Assembly: GCA_963769745.1 (NCBI GenBank)
Contig: CAVYNB010000003.1
Span: forward strand, 7,416 to 71,415
Source: JALORV01 sp963769745
Lineage (GTDB): Bacteria > Pseudomonadota > Gammaproteobacteria > Burkholderiales > Burkholderiaceae_F
DNA: 64,000 nt
Direction: 5' to 3'
The notes under the pieces were generated by a model. The model was not told the origin of the DNA and did no database searches. It worked only from the letters and a program-made list of their open reading frames with translations. The position numbers and the translations under genes are program-made. Of the stretch, positions 38,963 through 47,415 are shown in pieces (positions within the stretch are counted from its first letter, which is position 1; each line of letters begins with the position of its first letter).

Positions 38963-39607
38963 ATGGACTACGCACAGCAGCAGCGCAATCCGGGCCGACA
39001 CGTGGTGGGAATCACTGCGGTCGTGCTGCTGCACGTCGTGGTCGTTTATGCGCTGGTCACGGGGCTTGCGCGTACTGTCGTCGAGGTGATCAAGGGACCG
39101 ATCGACGTCAAGGTGATCGAGGAGATCATCAAGAAGCCGCCGCCGCCGCCGGAAGTCGTCCCGCCGCCGCCGAAGGTGGCCGCGCCGCCGCCGCCGTTCA
39201 TCCCGCCGCCGGAGATCAATATCGCGCCGCCGCCGACTCCTGCGCCGACCATTTCAGCGGTCACGCAGGAAGCGCCGCCCGGACCGCAGGCTCCCGTCAT
39301 CCAGAAGCCGGCCGAAGCGCCGGCTCCGGCCCCGGCGATTCGCAGTGCTCGCGTGACCTGCGCCAATTACATCGAAGTCATGCAGTCGATCGTCTATCCG
39401 CGCGAAGCGCTGAAGGACAACCTCGAAGGCGAGGTGGTGATCGAGTTCACGGTGTCTGCCTCCGGACAGGTCAAGGACACGGTGATCAAGTCGTCGACGA
39501 ATCGCGTCTTCAACCGCGCGTCGATGGCGGTCGTTTCTCAGCTGTCCTGCCAGGGGCAAGGGCAGGACGTACGGGTGCAGGCCCCGATCAGTTTCAAGCT
39601 TCGTTAA
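38963..39607 (+). CDS. tonB: TonB-like energy transducer
   Basis: Links the proton motive force harvested by ExbB-ExbD to outer-membrane receptors. A strong AGGAGGGG precedes the ATG. One N-terminal membrane span (VVGITAVVLLHVVVVYALVT) is followed by a long proline-rich periplasmic stretch (residues about 55-125) and a C-terminal TonB domain with YPREALKDNLEGEVVIEFTV and ASGQVKDTVIKSS. Two cysteines (VTCANY and LSCQGQ) bracket the domain and could form a disulfide. There are 214 residues. It is first gene of tonB-exbB-exbD-exbD. Confidence 0.93.
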   Translation: MDYAQQQRNPGRHVVGITAVVLLHVVVVYALVTGLARTVVEVIKGPIDVKVIEEIIKKPPPPPEVVPPPPKVAAPPPPFIPPPEINIAPPPTPAPTISAVTQEAPPGPQAPVIQKPAEAPAPAPAIRSARVTCANYIEVMQSIVYPREALKDNLEGEVVIEFTVSASGQVKDTVIKSSTNRVFNRASMAVVSQLSCQGQGQDVRVQAPISFKLR

Positions 39608-39701
39608 CAGGCAGGGACAAAGGCGATCGGACCATGGCGCCACCGCGCCGCGTGACTCTCCTTTCTCACCTTTGACCCATCTTCCACCAGGAGATTTAGC
39701 A

Positions 39702-40583
39702 ATGATCTCGATCATCCGTCGCCATGCCGCCACTCTGGCGATTCTGGCCATAACTGGCCTTGCTGCACCCACTTCCGTGATCGCCCAGCAGGACGCTCAG
39801 AAGGCTGCCCCGGCAGCCGAAGCGCCGGCACCCGCTGCAGCACCGGCCCCGGCCCCCGCTGCGCCGATGCCCGCGGCGGCGCCCACGGTGACCAAGGAAA
39901 CCATCGAGAACCCGTACGGCCTCGAGGCCCTGTGGCGTCAGGGCGACTTCGTGTCCAAGGGCACGCTGATCATCCTGGTCATCATGTCCATGGGCAGCTG
40001 GTACATCATCTTCGTCAAGCTCTGGGAGCAGTTCAAGCTGATGCGCCAGGGTCGCGAGATGGCTGCCGCGTTCTGGAAGTCCGCATCGCTGAAGGAAGGC
40101 GCCAAGAAACTCAAGGACGGCAGCGCGTTCCGCTACATCGCCGAAACCGGACTGGCCGCGAACGAGCACCACGAGGGTGCGCTCACCGAGAATATCGACC
40201 TGAACACCTGGGTCACGATGTCCGTGCAGCGCGCGGTCGACACCGTACAAAGCCGTCAGCAGGACGGACTCGCCTTTCTTGCAACGGTCGGATCGACGGC
40301 GCCGTTCGTGGGACTGTTCGGGACGGTGTGGGGCATCTATCACGCGCTGACGGCCATCGGCATCGCTGGCCAGGCATCGATCGACAAGGTCGCGGGTCCG
40401 GTGGGCGAGGCGCTGATCATGACGGCCATCGGCCTGGCGGTCGCGGTGCCGGCGGTCATGGGTTACAACTGGCTGGTCCGCCGCAACAAGACCGCGATGG
40501 AAACGGTCCGCGCCTTCGGCTCCGATCTGCACGCAGTGCTGCTCGGTCGCAAGGTTGAAATGAAGGCTGCGCCCGCGCGCTGA
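39702..40583 (+). CDS. exbB: ExbB-type (MotA/TolQ/ExbB) proton channel with N-terminal extension
   Basis: Inner-membrane subunit of the TonB motor. I chose the start at 39702 (MISIIRRHAATLA) because of an AGGAG 8-9 bp upstream. A cleavable-looking signal ends near SVIAQQD, followed by an A/P-rich periplasmic stretch of about 40 residues, the first membrane span (LIILVIMSMGSWYIIFVKLW), and the two C-terminal spans with STAPFVGLFGTVWGIYHALT and EALIMTAIGLAVAVPAVMGY. There are 293 residues. The signal plus extension marks the long ExbB subtype. Confidence 0.93.
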   Translation: MISIIRRHAATLAILAITGLAAPTSVIAQQDAQKAAPAAEAPAPAAAPAPAPAAPMPAAAPTVTKETIENPYGLEALWRQGDFVSKGTLIILVIMSMGSWYIIFVKLWEQFKLMRQGREMAAAFWKSASLKEGAKKLKDGSAFRYIAETGLAANEHHEGALTENIDLNTWVTMSVQRAVDTVQSRQQDGLAFLATVGSTAPFVGLFGTVWGIYHALTAIGIAGQASIDKVAGPVGEALIMTAIGLAVAVPAVMGYNWLVRRNKTAMETVRAFGSDLHAVLLGRKVEMKAAPAR

Positions 40584-40607
40584 GCGCCGGGTCGACGGAG
40601 ACTCCCC

Positions 40608-41039
40608 ATGGCGATGAATATCGCGTCGGAAGACGGCGGCGAAGACGAAGCCATCTCGACGATCAACACCACGCCGCTGGTCGACGTGATGCTGGTGCTC
40701 TTGATCATCTTCCTGGTCACGATTCCGGTCATCACGCAGTCGGTTCCGCTGAAGCTGCCGGAGGAGATCAACGTCCCGCGGCAGACCAAGCCGGAGAACA
40801 TCGAGATCGCGGTTACCAAGGACGGCGACGTCTTCTGGGGCTTGCAGCAGGTGCGTGACAACGACGAACTGCTGGATCGACTGAAGAAGGTTGCAGTCAT
40901 CCAGCCGCAGCCGGAGGTTCACATCCGGGGCGACCTCACCGGCCGCTACGAGTTTGTCGGGCGCGTCGTGTTCGCTGCCCAGCGTGCCGGCATCCAGAAA
41001 ATTGGATTCGTGACCGAGCCGCCGCCACGCGGCGGTTGA
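40608..41039 (+). CDS. exbD: ExbD-type proton channel subunit 1
   Basis: Single-span inner-membrane protein with a periplasmic domain. The cytoplasmic N-terminus leads to INTTPLVDVMLVLLIIFLVT, whose aspartate (LVDVM) is the conserved protonatable residue. The periplasmic part (about 60-143) includes VHIRGDLTGRYEFVGRVVFA. It lies 24 bp after exbB and is followed by a second, divergent exbD. Confidence 0.93.
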   Translation: MAMNIASEDGGEDEAISTINTTPLVDVMLVLLIIFLVTIPVITQSVPLKLPEEINVPRQTKPENIEIAVTKDGDVFWGLQQVRDNDELLDRLKKVAVIQPQPEVHIRGDLTGRYEFVGRVVFAAQRAGIQKIGFVTEPPPRGG

Positions 41040-41067
41040 TCGCCGTACCGGTTCGAGGAGAACTGCA

Positions 41068-41499
41068 ATGGGAATGAATGTCGGTTCGGGCAGCGGTTCG
41101 CAGGACCCGGACGTGATGGTCGAAATCAACACCACGCCGTTGATCGACGTGATGCTGGTGCTGCTGGTCATGCTGATCATCACGATTCCGATCCAGCTGC
41201 ACTCGGTCAACCTCAACATGCCGGTGGGCACGCCGCCGCCGCCGACCGAGAAGCCGGTGGTCATTACGGTCGACGTCGACTTCGACGGCACGATCTACTG
41301 GAACGGCGACGTTGTTGCCGACCGCGCCGCCCTCGAGGCGCGCCTGACGGACGCGGCCGCACAGCCTGTGCAACCGGAGGTCCATCTCCGTCCGAACAAG
41401 CTGGCTGAGTACAAGGATGTCGCCGCGGTCATGGCCTCTGCGCAGCGACTCGGCGTGACCAAGCTCGGCCTGGTGGGCAACGAGCAGTTCGTGCGCTGA
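41068..41499 (+). CDS. exbD: ExbD-type proton channel subunit 2
   Basis: Second ExbD paralogue, also 143 residues, with INTTPLIDVMLVLLVMLIIT carrying the conserved aspartate and a periplasmic domain ending LGLVGNEQFVR. An initial segment MGMNVGSGSGSQDPDVMVE differs from exbD1. Paired ExbDs in a tonB operon suggest a heteromeric or substrate-specialised motor; this is inference from other species with two ExbDs. The TPR gene follows by a few bases. Confidence 0.92.
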   Translation: MGMNVGSGSGSQDPDVMVEINTTPLIDVMLVLLVMLIITIPIQLHSVNLNMPVGTPPPPTEKPVVITVDVDFDGTIYWNGDVVADRAALEARLTDAAAQPVQPEVHLRPNKLAEYKDVAAVMASAQRLGVTKLGLVGNEQFVR

Positions 41500-41507
41500 G
41501 CGTGTCG

Positions 41508-42696
41508 ATGAAGCTGCTGATCCGCGCCCTGATGGTGTTCGCGCTGGCCGCGAGCGTTCACGTAGCGCATGCCCAGTTGCGCCCCGAGGTCGGCAAGCCC
41601 CTGCAGCAGGCTTCGGAGATGCTCAAGGCGGGCCGCGCCAAGGAGGCACTTGCAAAGGTGCGCGAGGCCGACGCGGTCGCCAACAAGACGCCCGCCGAGC
41701 AGCTGACGATCGACCGCATGCGCGGTGCCGCGGCGGCGCGCGCAGGCGAACCGCAGACCGCCATCAAGTCGTTCGAGGCGACCATGGCGTCGGGCAAGCT
41801 CAGCCCGGCCGAACAGGCCCAGACGGCCGAGCAGCTCGCGCACCTGTACTCGCAGGTGAAGGACTGGAACAAGACACGCGAGTGGGCGCAGAAGGCCAAG
41901 CAGCTGGGCGGCAACGCCGCCGATCTCGACAAGCTGCTTGCCTATGTCAATTCGCAGTCAGGTGACTTCGGCGCCATCGCGCGCGACGCGCAGGCCGCCA
42001 TCGAAGCGGCCGAGAAGGCCGGGCGCCGCCCCGAAGAGGCCGATCTCCTGCGCCTGTCGGACGCGCTGCGCCGGACCGGCAACAACGCCGGGCAGTCCGC
42101 CGTTCTCGAAAAACTCGTCAGCAACTACCCGAAGCAGGAATACTGGGCGATCGTGCTCGGCCGCATCCAGAGCAAGCCCGGCTTCTCGGGCCGCCTCACG
42201 TTCGACGTCATGCGGCTCAGACGTGAAACCAAGACGCTGGAGACGGCCGAAGACTATGTCGAAATGACTCAGCTTGCGCTGCAAAATGGCCAGGCTGCGG
42301 AGGCCAAGGCGGTCATCGATGAGGGCTTTCGCTCGCGGCATCGTCGGCAAGGGGGCGGAGGCCGAGCGGCAGAAACGCCTGCAGGCGCTGGCGGCACAGA
42401 AGGCCGCCGACGCGCCCCGGGATCTCGCCAAGGCCGAATCCGAATCCGCAGGCGATGCCAATGCCCTGGTGCGTATCGGCATGGCCTATACCGGCCTGGG
42501 ACAGTTCGACAAAGGCATTGCCCTGATGCAGCAGGGTATCGCCAAGGGCGGCCACAAGCATGTCGACGATGCTCGATTGCACCTTGGCATCGCCAACCTG
42601 AGAGCCGGCAACAAGGCCAAGGCCAACGAGGCATTCCGGAGTGTGAAGGGGTCGGACGGCGCAGCGGATCTCGCGCGCCTCTGGACCCGCGTCTAG
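41508..42696 (+). CDS. Periplasmic TPR-repeat protein of the TonB operon (one frameshift)
   Basis: Exported helical-repeat protein. I chose ATG 41508 (MKLLIRALMVFALAASVHVA), with signal cleavage near AHAQL; GTG 41502 is an alternative. Repeat-like helices run throughout (for example AIKSFEATMASGKLSPAEQA, and later LVRIGMAYTGLGQFDKGIAL). The frame changes at 42323-42326: one extra g splits IDE and AFARGIVGKGAE. Corrected length is about 395 residues. Its position directly after exbD2 suggests a role with the TonB motor, perhaps as scaffold; this is inference. Confidence 0.82.
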
Positions 42697-42795
42697 CGTC
42701 GCCAACGACGCCCGCGAGCCGGGCTCAGAAGGTCATCCTGCCCGGTCGCACTTCTCCCGCGCTGTCGGTCACCGACGGCGCCGCAGGCCTTGCGG

Positions 42796-43230
42796 TTACT
42801 TCAGTGAAGCCAGGTAGGCGACCACGTCTTCAACCTCTGCCGCCGACAGTTTCGGAGCATCGCCCTGGCCGATGCCGGTCTTGTGGAAGCTGGGCATTGC
42901 CGCACCGCGCGTGACACGCGAAAAATCGACGACCGACAAACGCAACTGGGCCGGCGTCAGCGCGGCGCCCACGCCATCGAGCGCCGGTCCGCGCTTGCCG
43001 CCGGGCTGCATGTCCTTGTCCTTGATCGAATGACAGGTGAGGCAATTGGCCGCCCCGCGCTTGACGAGCAATGCCCGGCCACGCACCGCGTCACCAGGCT
43101 TGCCGGTCAGCGACTGCGGGATGCCATCGCCGACGACCTTGTACTCCGCCACCTGTGCCCACGCACCGCCAGCGCTTGCGACCAGGGCCAGCGCCAGGGT
43201 ACCGATCACCATTACTCGTCTCATCGTCAT
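42796..43230 (-). CDS. soxX: SoxX-like monohaem c-type cytochrome
   Basis: Periplasmic cytochrome with a signal peptide ending AGGAWAQ. One haem site NCLTCHS and a likely distal Met in AAMPSFH are visible. IPQSLTGKPGDAVRGRALLV, GPALDGVGAALTPAQLRL and VEDVVAYLASLK match the SoxX family, which with SoxA forms the thiosulfate-oxidising c-type complex. There are 144 residues. No soxA, soxYZ or soxB lies nearby, so the electron partner is unclear. It converges with the TPR gene across 99 bp without an obvious terminator. Confidence 0.82.
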   Translation of the reverse strand: MTMRRVMVIGTLALALVASAGGAWAQVAEYKVVGDGIPQSLTGKPGDAVRGRALLVKRGAANCLTCHSIKDKDMQPGGKRGPALDGVGAALTPAQLRLSVVDFSRVTRGAAMPSFHKTGIGQGDAPKLSAAEVEDVVAYLASLK

Positions 43231-43371
43231 TCAGGGCCGGGCCCTGCTCCGTCTTCGTGCCTGGTCGGCTGATTGATAAGTGCATCGACCTGGCGCTCTT
43301 GGGAGGACGTAGTCTGGCGCGCGGCGGCTGAACCTGGTTTGGCACAACGCAAGCAATGTTGCGCACGACCC

Positions 43372-43405
43372 TCGTCCCGGTCCCCGAGAGCTGGGACCGG
43401 GACGA
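43372..43405. other. Perfect 13-bp inverted repeat
   Basis: TCGTCCCGGTCCC (43372-43384) and its exact complement GGGACCGGGACGA (43393-43405) enclose 8 nt. It lies 44 bp beyond the stop of the minus-strand small gene at 43449. It lacks a T-tract on either strand, so it is not a standard Rho-independent terminator but may end or protect a transcript. The rest of the 218-bp gap 43231-43448 shows nothing clear. Confidence 0.6.
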
Positions 43406-43448
43406 TCGAGTCGACTATGGTCGGGCGCGGCGGATGACCGGTGAGTGA

Positions 43449-43628
43449 TCAGCGCTGCTTCGTCTCGGTCGCCGTTTCTGCCAGTGCCTGTGGTTTGATC
43501 TTGGCCGCCAGGAACACGGCCTGGTCCTTCTCGTGCTCGGCAACGGCCACGACTGCACTGAATATGGCGAACGTGACGACGGCGGCGGCTGCGGCTGCGA
43601 CGGAGCGTTGGGCAAGTTTGTCTTTCAT
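43449..43628 (-). CDS. Small membrane or exported protein, 59 residues
   Basis: Starts MKDKLAQRSVAAAAAAVVTF with GGAG upstream of the ATG at 43628. It has one hydrophobic segment (AAAAAVVTFAIFSAVVAVAE) followed by a charged tail ending TATETKQR. I recognise no family. A good ribosome-binding site and a coherent signal-anchor support it as a gene. It shares style and a divergent control region with the small gene at 44009. Confidence 0.6.
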   Translation of the reverse strand: MKDKLAQRSVAAAAAAVVTFAIFSAVVAVAEHEKDQAVFLAAKIKPQALAETATETKQR

Positions 43629-43810
43629 GATGTTCTCCAGATTCGGCTGGGTTGCCCGCCGGTCAGCGGATGAGGCGCATTTCATCGTGTTCGCGCTCTT
43701 CGCTCCATGGAAGAAGCCGTGCCGCCAGTGCCGGCAGATTCACGCGAATGGCGGGTTTTCAACGCCGGCAGCCCGTCGCGCCGATGCGCCGCACTTCGCG
43801 TGCCCGAAAC

Positions 43811-43905
43811 CGGCGCGAACTGCCGCTGGCGGCGACGAACTGCACCTGGGCCGGATGAACTGCACAAGCGACGCCTGAGCGCGACGAAACCCGCTTTGCA
43901 GTTCA
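43811..43905. repeat. Three 20-bp-spaced GAACTGC repeats plus an inverted copy
   Basis: GAACTGC occurs at 43817, 43837 and 43857, exactly 20 bp apart, with similar flanks. TGCAGTTCA at 43897-43905 is the exact complement of TGAACTGCA at 43856-43864. The array lies in the 380-bp divergent gap (43629-44008) between two small genes. Helical phasing on one DNA face suggests a multi-site operator; the rest of the gap shows no gene. Confidence 0.55.
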
Positions 43906-44008
43906 CGCCGCGAATTGCGCAGCCGGTCGCAAGTCGCTCGAAAGTCTCCTTCGTGCTGCCTACAGTGCACCCATCGACAACGCACTTGCTTCACGAAAGG
44001 ACCGCACC

Positions 44009-44185
44009 ATGAACGCCACTTACACCGCTTCTGTCTCCACCCGGATCACCGCCCTGGTCGTGGCCGTCCTGACCAGCGCCGTCGTGCTGGGCAGCACCGT
44101 GGCCGGCATGCAGCCGCGCGACGACGCCGGCATGCAGGTCATCGCGCTCGAGCGCGTGACCGTGACGGCACCGCGGATCAACTGA
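44009..44185 (+). CDS. Small predicted membrane or secreted protein, 58 residues
   Basis: Starts ATG 44009 after GAAAGGA. The sequence MNATYTASVSTRITALVVAV leads into a hydrophobic stretch through VVLGSTVAG, then a short acidic-to-basic tail ending ERVTVTAPRIN. It resembles short proteins of unknown function in Comamonadaceae-type genomes. A convincing terminator (44274-44304) follows, which supports it as a transcribed unit. Confidence 0.6.
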   Translation: MNATYTASVSTRITALVVAVLTSAVVLGSTVAGMQPRDDAGMQVIALERVTVTAPRIN

Positions 44186-44273
44186 GTCGACGAGAGCGCG
44201 CGGCGCGCCGCGCCCGGTCCCGCGGCAGTCCGCGTGCAGGGTAGACGAAACACCGCACCAGACACTCACCACA

Positions 44274-44304
44274 GAAGCCCGGCTTCGGCCGGGCTTTCTG
44301 TTTC
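44274..44304 (+). terminator. Rho-independent terminator after the 44009 gene
   Basis: Stem AGCCCGGC/GCCGGGCT with a TTCG tetraloop (44276-44295), followed by ttctgtttct. It lies 90 bp downstream of the 58-residue gene. Confidence 0.75.
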
Positions 44305-44340
44305 TGGCGCATCGGATCGCCTCGTCAAGTGCGGCGACTC

Positions 44341-44369
44341 AAAAAAAAGGCCCGCCGAAGCGGGCCTTT
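44341..44369 (-). terminator. Rho-independent terminator of TonB-dependent receptor 1
   Basis: On the minus strand, GGCCCGC-TTCG-GCGGGCC (a 7-bp stem with the tetraloop CGAA on the plus strand) followed by a run of eight T. It lies 22 bp past the receptor stop. Confidence 0.9.
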
Positions 44370-44390
44370 CGATGTTGCTGCAGGTAGTGC

Positions 44391-47122
44391 TTATTTGAAC
44401 TCGTAGCCGAGCCGCACGAAGTACTGGCGGCCGATCGGATTGGAAAAGCGCGGGTCGTAGCCCACCTGGAACGTGGCGCCCTGGTTGGAGAACGGCGCCT
44501 TCTCGTCGAACATATTGAGTATGCCGGCGGTCACCGTCAGGCCCTTGAAGCCCTGCCACGTGCCCGTCAGGTCCCACACCGAGTACGCGCCGACGGTGTT
44601 CTCGTCGTACGGCGCGCCGAACTCGGGCTGGTTCTGATCCCAGTACGAGCTCTTCAGGCGGTTGAACAGGTTGACCGACCACGGACCCGTGTTCCAGCCG
44701 GCCATGACGACGTGCTGCCAGCGGAATGCCGGGAAGCCCAGTTCGTTCGAATACACCCCCAACGCGGTGAAGTACTCGCCACCCTTCTCCAGTTGCTGTT
44801 CCCATTGCAGCAAGTACGTGCCCTGCAGCGAGAACATGAAGTTGCCGTACTCGGACGTCTCACGGGCCTGGAAGCTGAAGTCGAGCCCCTGCGCCTTGAT
44901 GTTCGCCGAGGTTCTCTTGCGTCTGGACGATGTACGCCAGCGGATCGACTGCGTTCATGCCACCGCAGGTCGCGACCAGTGCCACCTGGTCGGCGGCCGA
45001 CAACTGGCTGCAGCGCACGAAACGGTTCGCGTACTTCGCCGGGTCGTTGAAGATCGAGTCCTCTGGGATCACGCCGACCGTATCGTTGACCTTCGTGTTC
45101 CAGTAGTCGACGCTCGCCGAGACGTTCTTCGTGATATCGAACACCAGGCCGAGCGACCAGGAATCCGACGTTTCAGGCTCCAGGTTCTTGTTGCCGCCCT
45201 GCTGGCTCTGGAACTGCTGGCCGCAGTCGCGTGCCGCGTCAGCGCCCGCCACCGGGGTACCGCCCGGGCACAGCACCGGGTCGTCCCAGGCGTCGGCCGT
45301 GAAGGTGATCGAGTTCGGCGAGTAGATGTCGTACAGCGTCGGGGCGCGGAAGCCCTGGTTGTACGACGCGCGCAGCAGCATGTTGTCCATTGCCTGCCAG
45401 CGCCACGACACCTTCGGCGAGAAGTTGTTGCCAACGTCGCTGTAGTCGTCATAGCGCAGTGCGACGTTGAACTCCATCGTCTTCAGCACCGGGATGTTGA
45501 GCTCGGCCAGCAGCGCGTACACATTGCGGTCGCCTTGGGAGTCCTCAGCCAGTTCCAGGCCCGAACTGGCAGCCTGGCGTATCAGTGTGAAGTTATTGGT
45601 GTAGTTGACTTCTTCCTTGCGGTACTCGCCTCCGATCGCCAGGATCCAGGCACCGGCGCTCGTATTGAAGATTTCGCGCTGGCCGTTGAGGTTGATACCA
45701 AAGATGTCACCGTCGATCGCCTGCACCTGGCCGAGCACCTTGCTCGAAACGATGTAGCTCGTGCCGGCGGCATCGTTGCTGCCGAACGGGTTCAGGAAAG
45801 GCGCACCGTTCAGGCCGGCCATGCCGTCGCGAATCTTCGGCGCGCTCGACGTAGCCGTTCGTGAAGAACTGGTCGACCGTTGAGCCAGAGTAATAGCCGA
45901 CGGCGTTGTAAGTCCAGCCGGCGCCCGAGCCCTCCAGACCGAGCATCACGCGATCGGTCGTGTTTTCGATGCGTTGCTGCCGCGGGCCTGCCGGCACCAT
46001 CCGCCAACCAACCGAGATCGGGGCTGCGGTATTCAGCGCCGGGTTTGTGATCGGGTTGGCACCGTTGCCCGGGTAGAACGGGTTGTTGGGCGTCATCGAC
46101 AGCCCGGTCAGCGGGGTCGGCGCGACCGTGGTGCTGACCTCGTTGTAGGCGCGGAAGTACTCGAGGAACACCTGATTGTTCGCGCCGAGCGCGACCGTGC
46201 CGCGGCCGAAGAACGACCATTGCTCCTGCTCCGGGATCAGCTGGATCGCCTGCGTGTAATCGTAACGGCAGCTGTTCGGACCGTAGACATCAGGAACCAG
46301 GACCGACGTCGTCGGCTGGCAGTTCGGCAATGACGGGTTGGTCGACACGCCGGTGGACGACTGGCTGTAGTTGGCCGGGAAGCTGGTGCCGCTGGTCTTC
46401 GCCAGGCCCTTGTCGAGGATCAGGCCGGTGCCGGTGTAGCTGCGGTCCGTCGCCAGCAGTTCTTCCTGCTTCGTGTAGGTGAAGCCGCCAAAGACGTTCC
46501 AGCCCTGCTTGGCGAGCGAGCCAAAACCGCCGAGGATGTTGGCCGAGTACTGTTCGCCGCCGCTTTCGGACGGCCACGTGCCCTGGCCGGCGACCGAGAT
46601 GCCCTCGTACTCCTTGCGCGTGATGATGTTGACCACGCCGGCGATCGCATCTGTACCGTAGACAGCCGACGCGCCGTCGCGCAGCACTTCAATGCGCTGG
46701 ATCGCGACGGTCGGGATCGTGTTCAGGTCGACCCCAACGCCCAGGTAGGGGTTCGTGACGACGCGCTGGCCGTTGAGCAGCACCAGAGTGCGCTCAGGTC
46801 CAAGGCCGCGCAGGTCGACGAACGAGGCCGCGCCGTTGCTGGCGCCGACCGAACCCGTCGTATTGACTGTGCTCTGGTTTTCAGCGACGAACGTCAACGC
46901 CTGTTCGGCCGTCGTGACGCCCGCCTTCTTCAGTTCCTCGACATCAATCGTGGTGACCGGCAGCGCGGTCTCGGACTGGCTGCGGCGAATCAACGAGCCG
47001 GTGATCTCCACGCGGTCCTGAGTCACCACGGGTGTCTGTGCAAGTGACACTGGCGCAAAGCCGACGAGGCCGGCACCAAAAGCGGCGCTGACCGCGAGGC
47101 TTAGTCGCGTTCTTTTCAACAT
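44391..47122 (-). CDS. TonB-dependent outer membrane receptor 1 (two frameshifts)
   Basis: Ligand-gated beta-barrel. The start MLKRTRLSLAVSAAFGAGLV and signal end near SLAQT are preceded by GGAGG. The plug domain has VEITGSLIRR, ALPVTTIDVEELKKAGVTTA, VLLNGQRVVTNPY and DAIAGVVNIITRKEY; barrel strands end with the aromatic C-terminus FVRLGYEFK. The frame breaks at about 45834-45842 and 44903-44908, each one extra base. Corrected length is about 909 residues. It is closely similar to receptor 2, so a tandem duplication. The substrate is unknown; the neighbouring peptide-type ABC importer suggests peptides. Confidence 0.9.
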
Positions 47123-47224
47123 ATAGGAATCCTCCAGTTGGATGCCCGAATGAGCTGGTGCTCCGGGAGAACCCGAGGGTTCTCCCGAATAAATGGCCCG
47201 TCTCGGTACCCCGCGAGAGTAGCG

Positions 47225-47303
47225 AATGTCATCAAATCGAAACGCAAAACCGCCCTCTGAAGCGACGGACCGATCCGCCGCTGTCTCGTCGATCCAACAG
47301 TCG
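47225..47303 (-). promoter_or_regulatory. Conserved upstream block of receptor 1
   Basis: On the sense (minus) strand, CGACTGTTGG and GATGACATT are about 60 nt apart, ending 103 bp before the receptor start. The same two blocks occur with almost the same spacing upstream of receptor 2, with alignable sequence between. They probably carry shared promoter or operator sites. Confidence 0.5.
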
Positions 47304-47358
47304 TTTCATTGCTGCAGCGCAGCGGCCGTCGCCCTGTTATCGCCGAAACTCTCGGGAC

Positions 47359-47393
47359 AAAAAAAGGGTGGGTGCCCGAAGGCGCCCACCCTT
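47359..47393 (-). terminator. Rho-independent terminator of TonB-dependent receptor 2
   Basis: On the minus strand, a 13-bp stem AAGGGTGGGCGCC with GGCACCCACCCTT (one G/T-type mismatch) and a TTCG loop, ending in a T-run of seven. It lies 22 bp beyond the stop of receptor 2. Confidence 0.88.
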
Positions 47394-47415
47394 GTCGAGA
47401 ACGACGAGACCCGGT

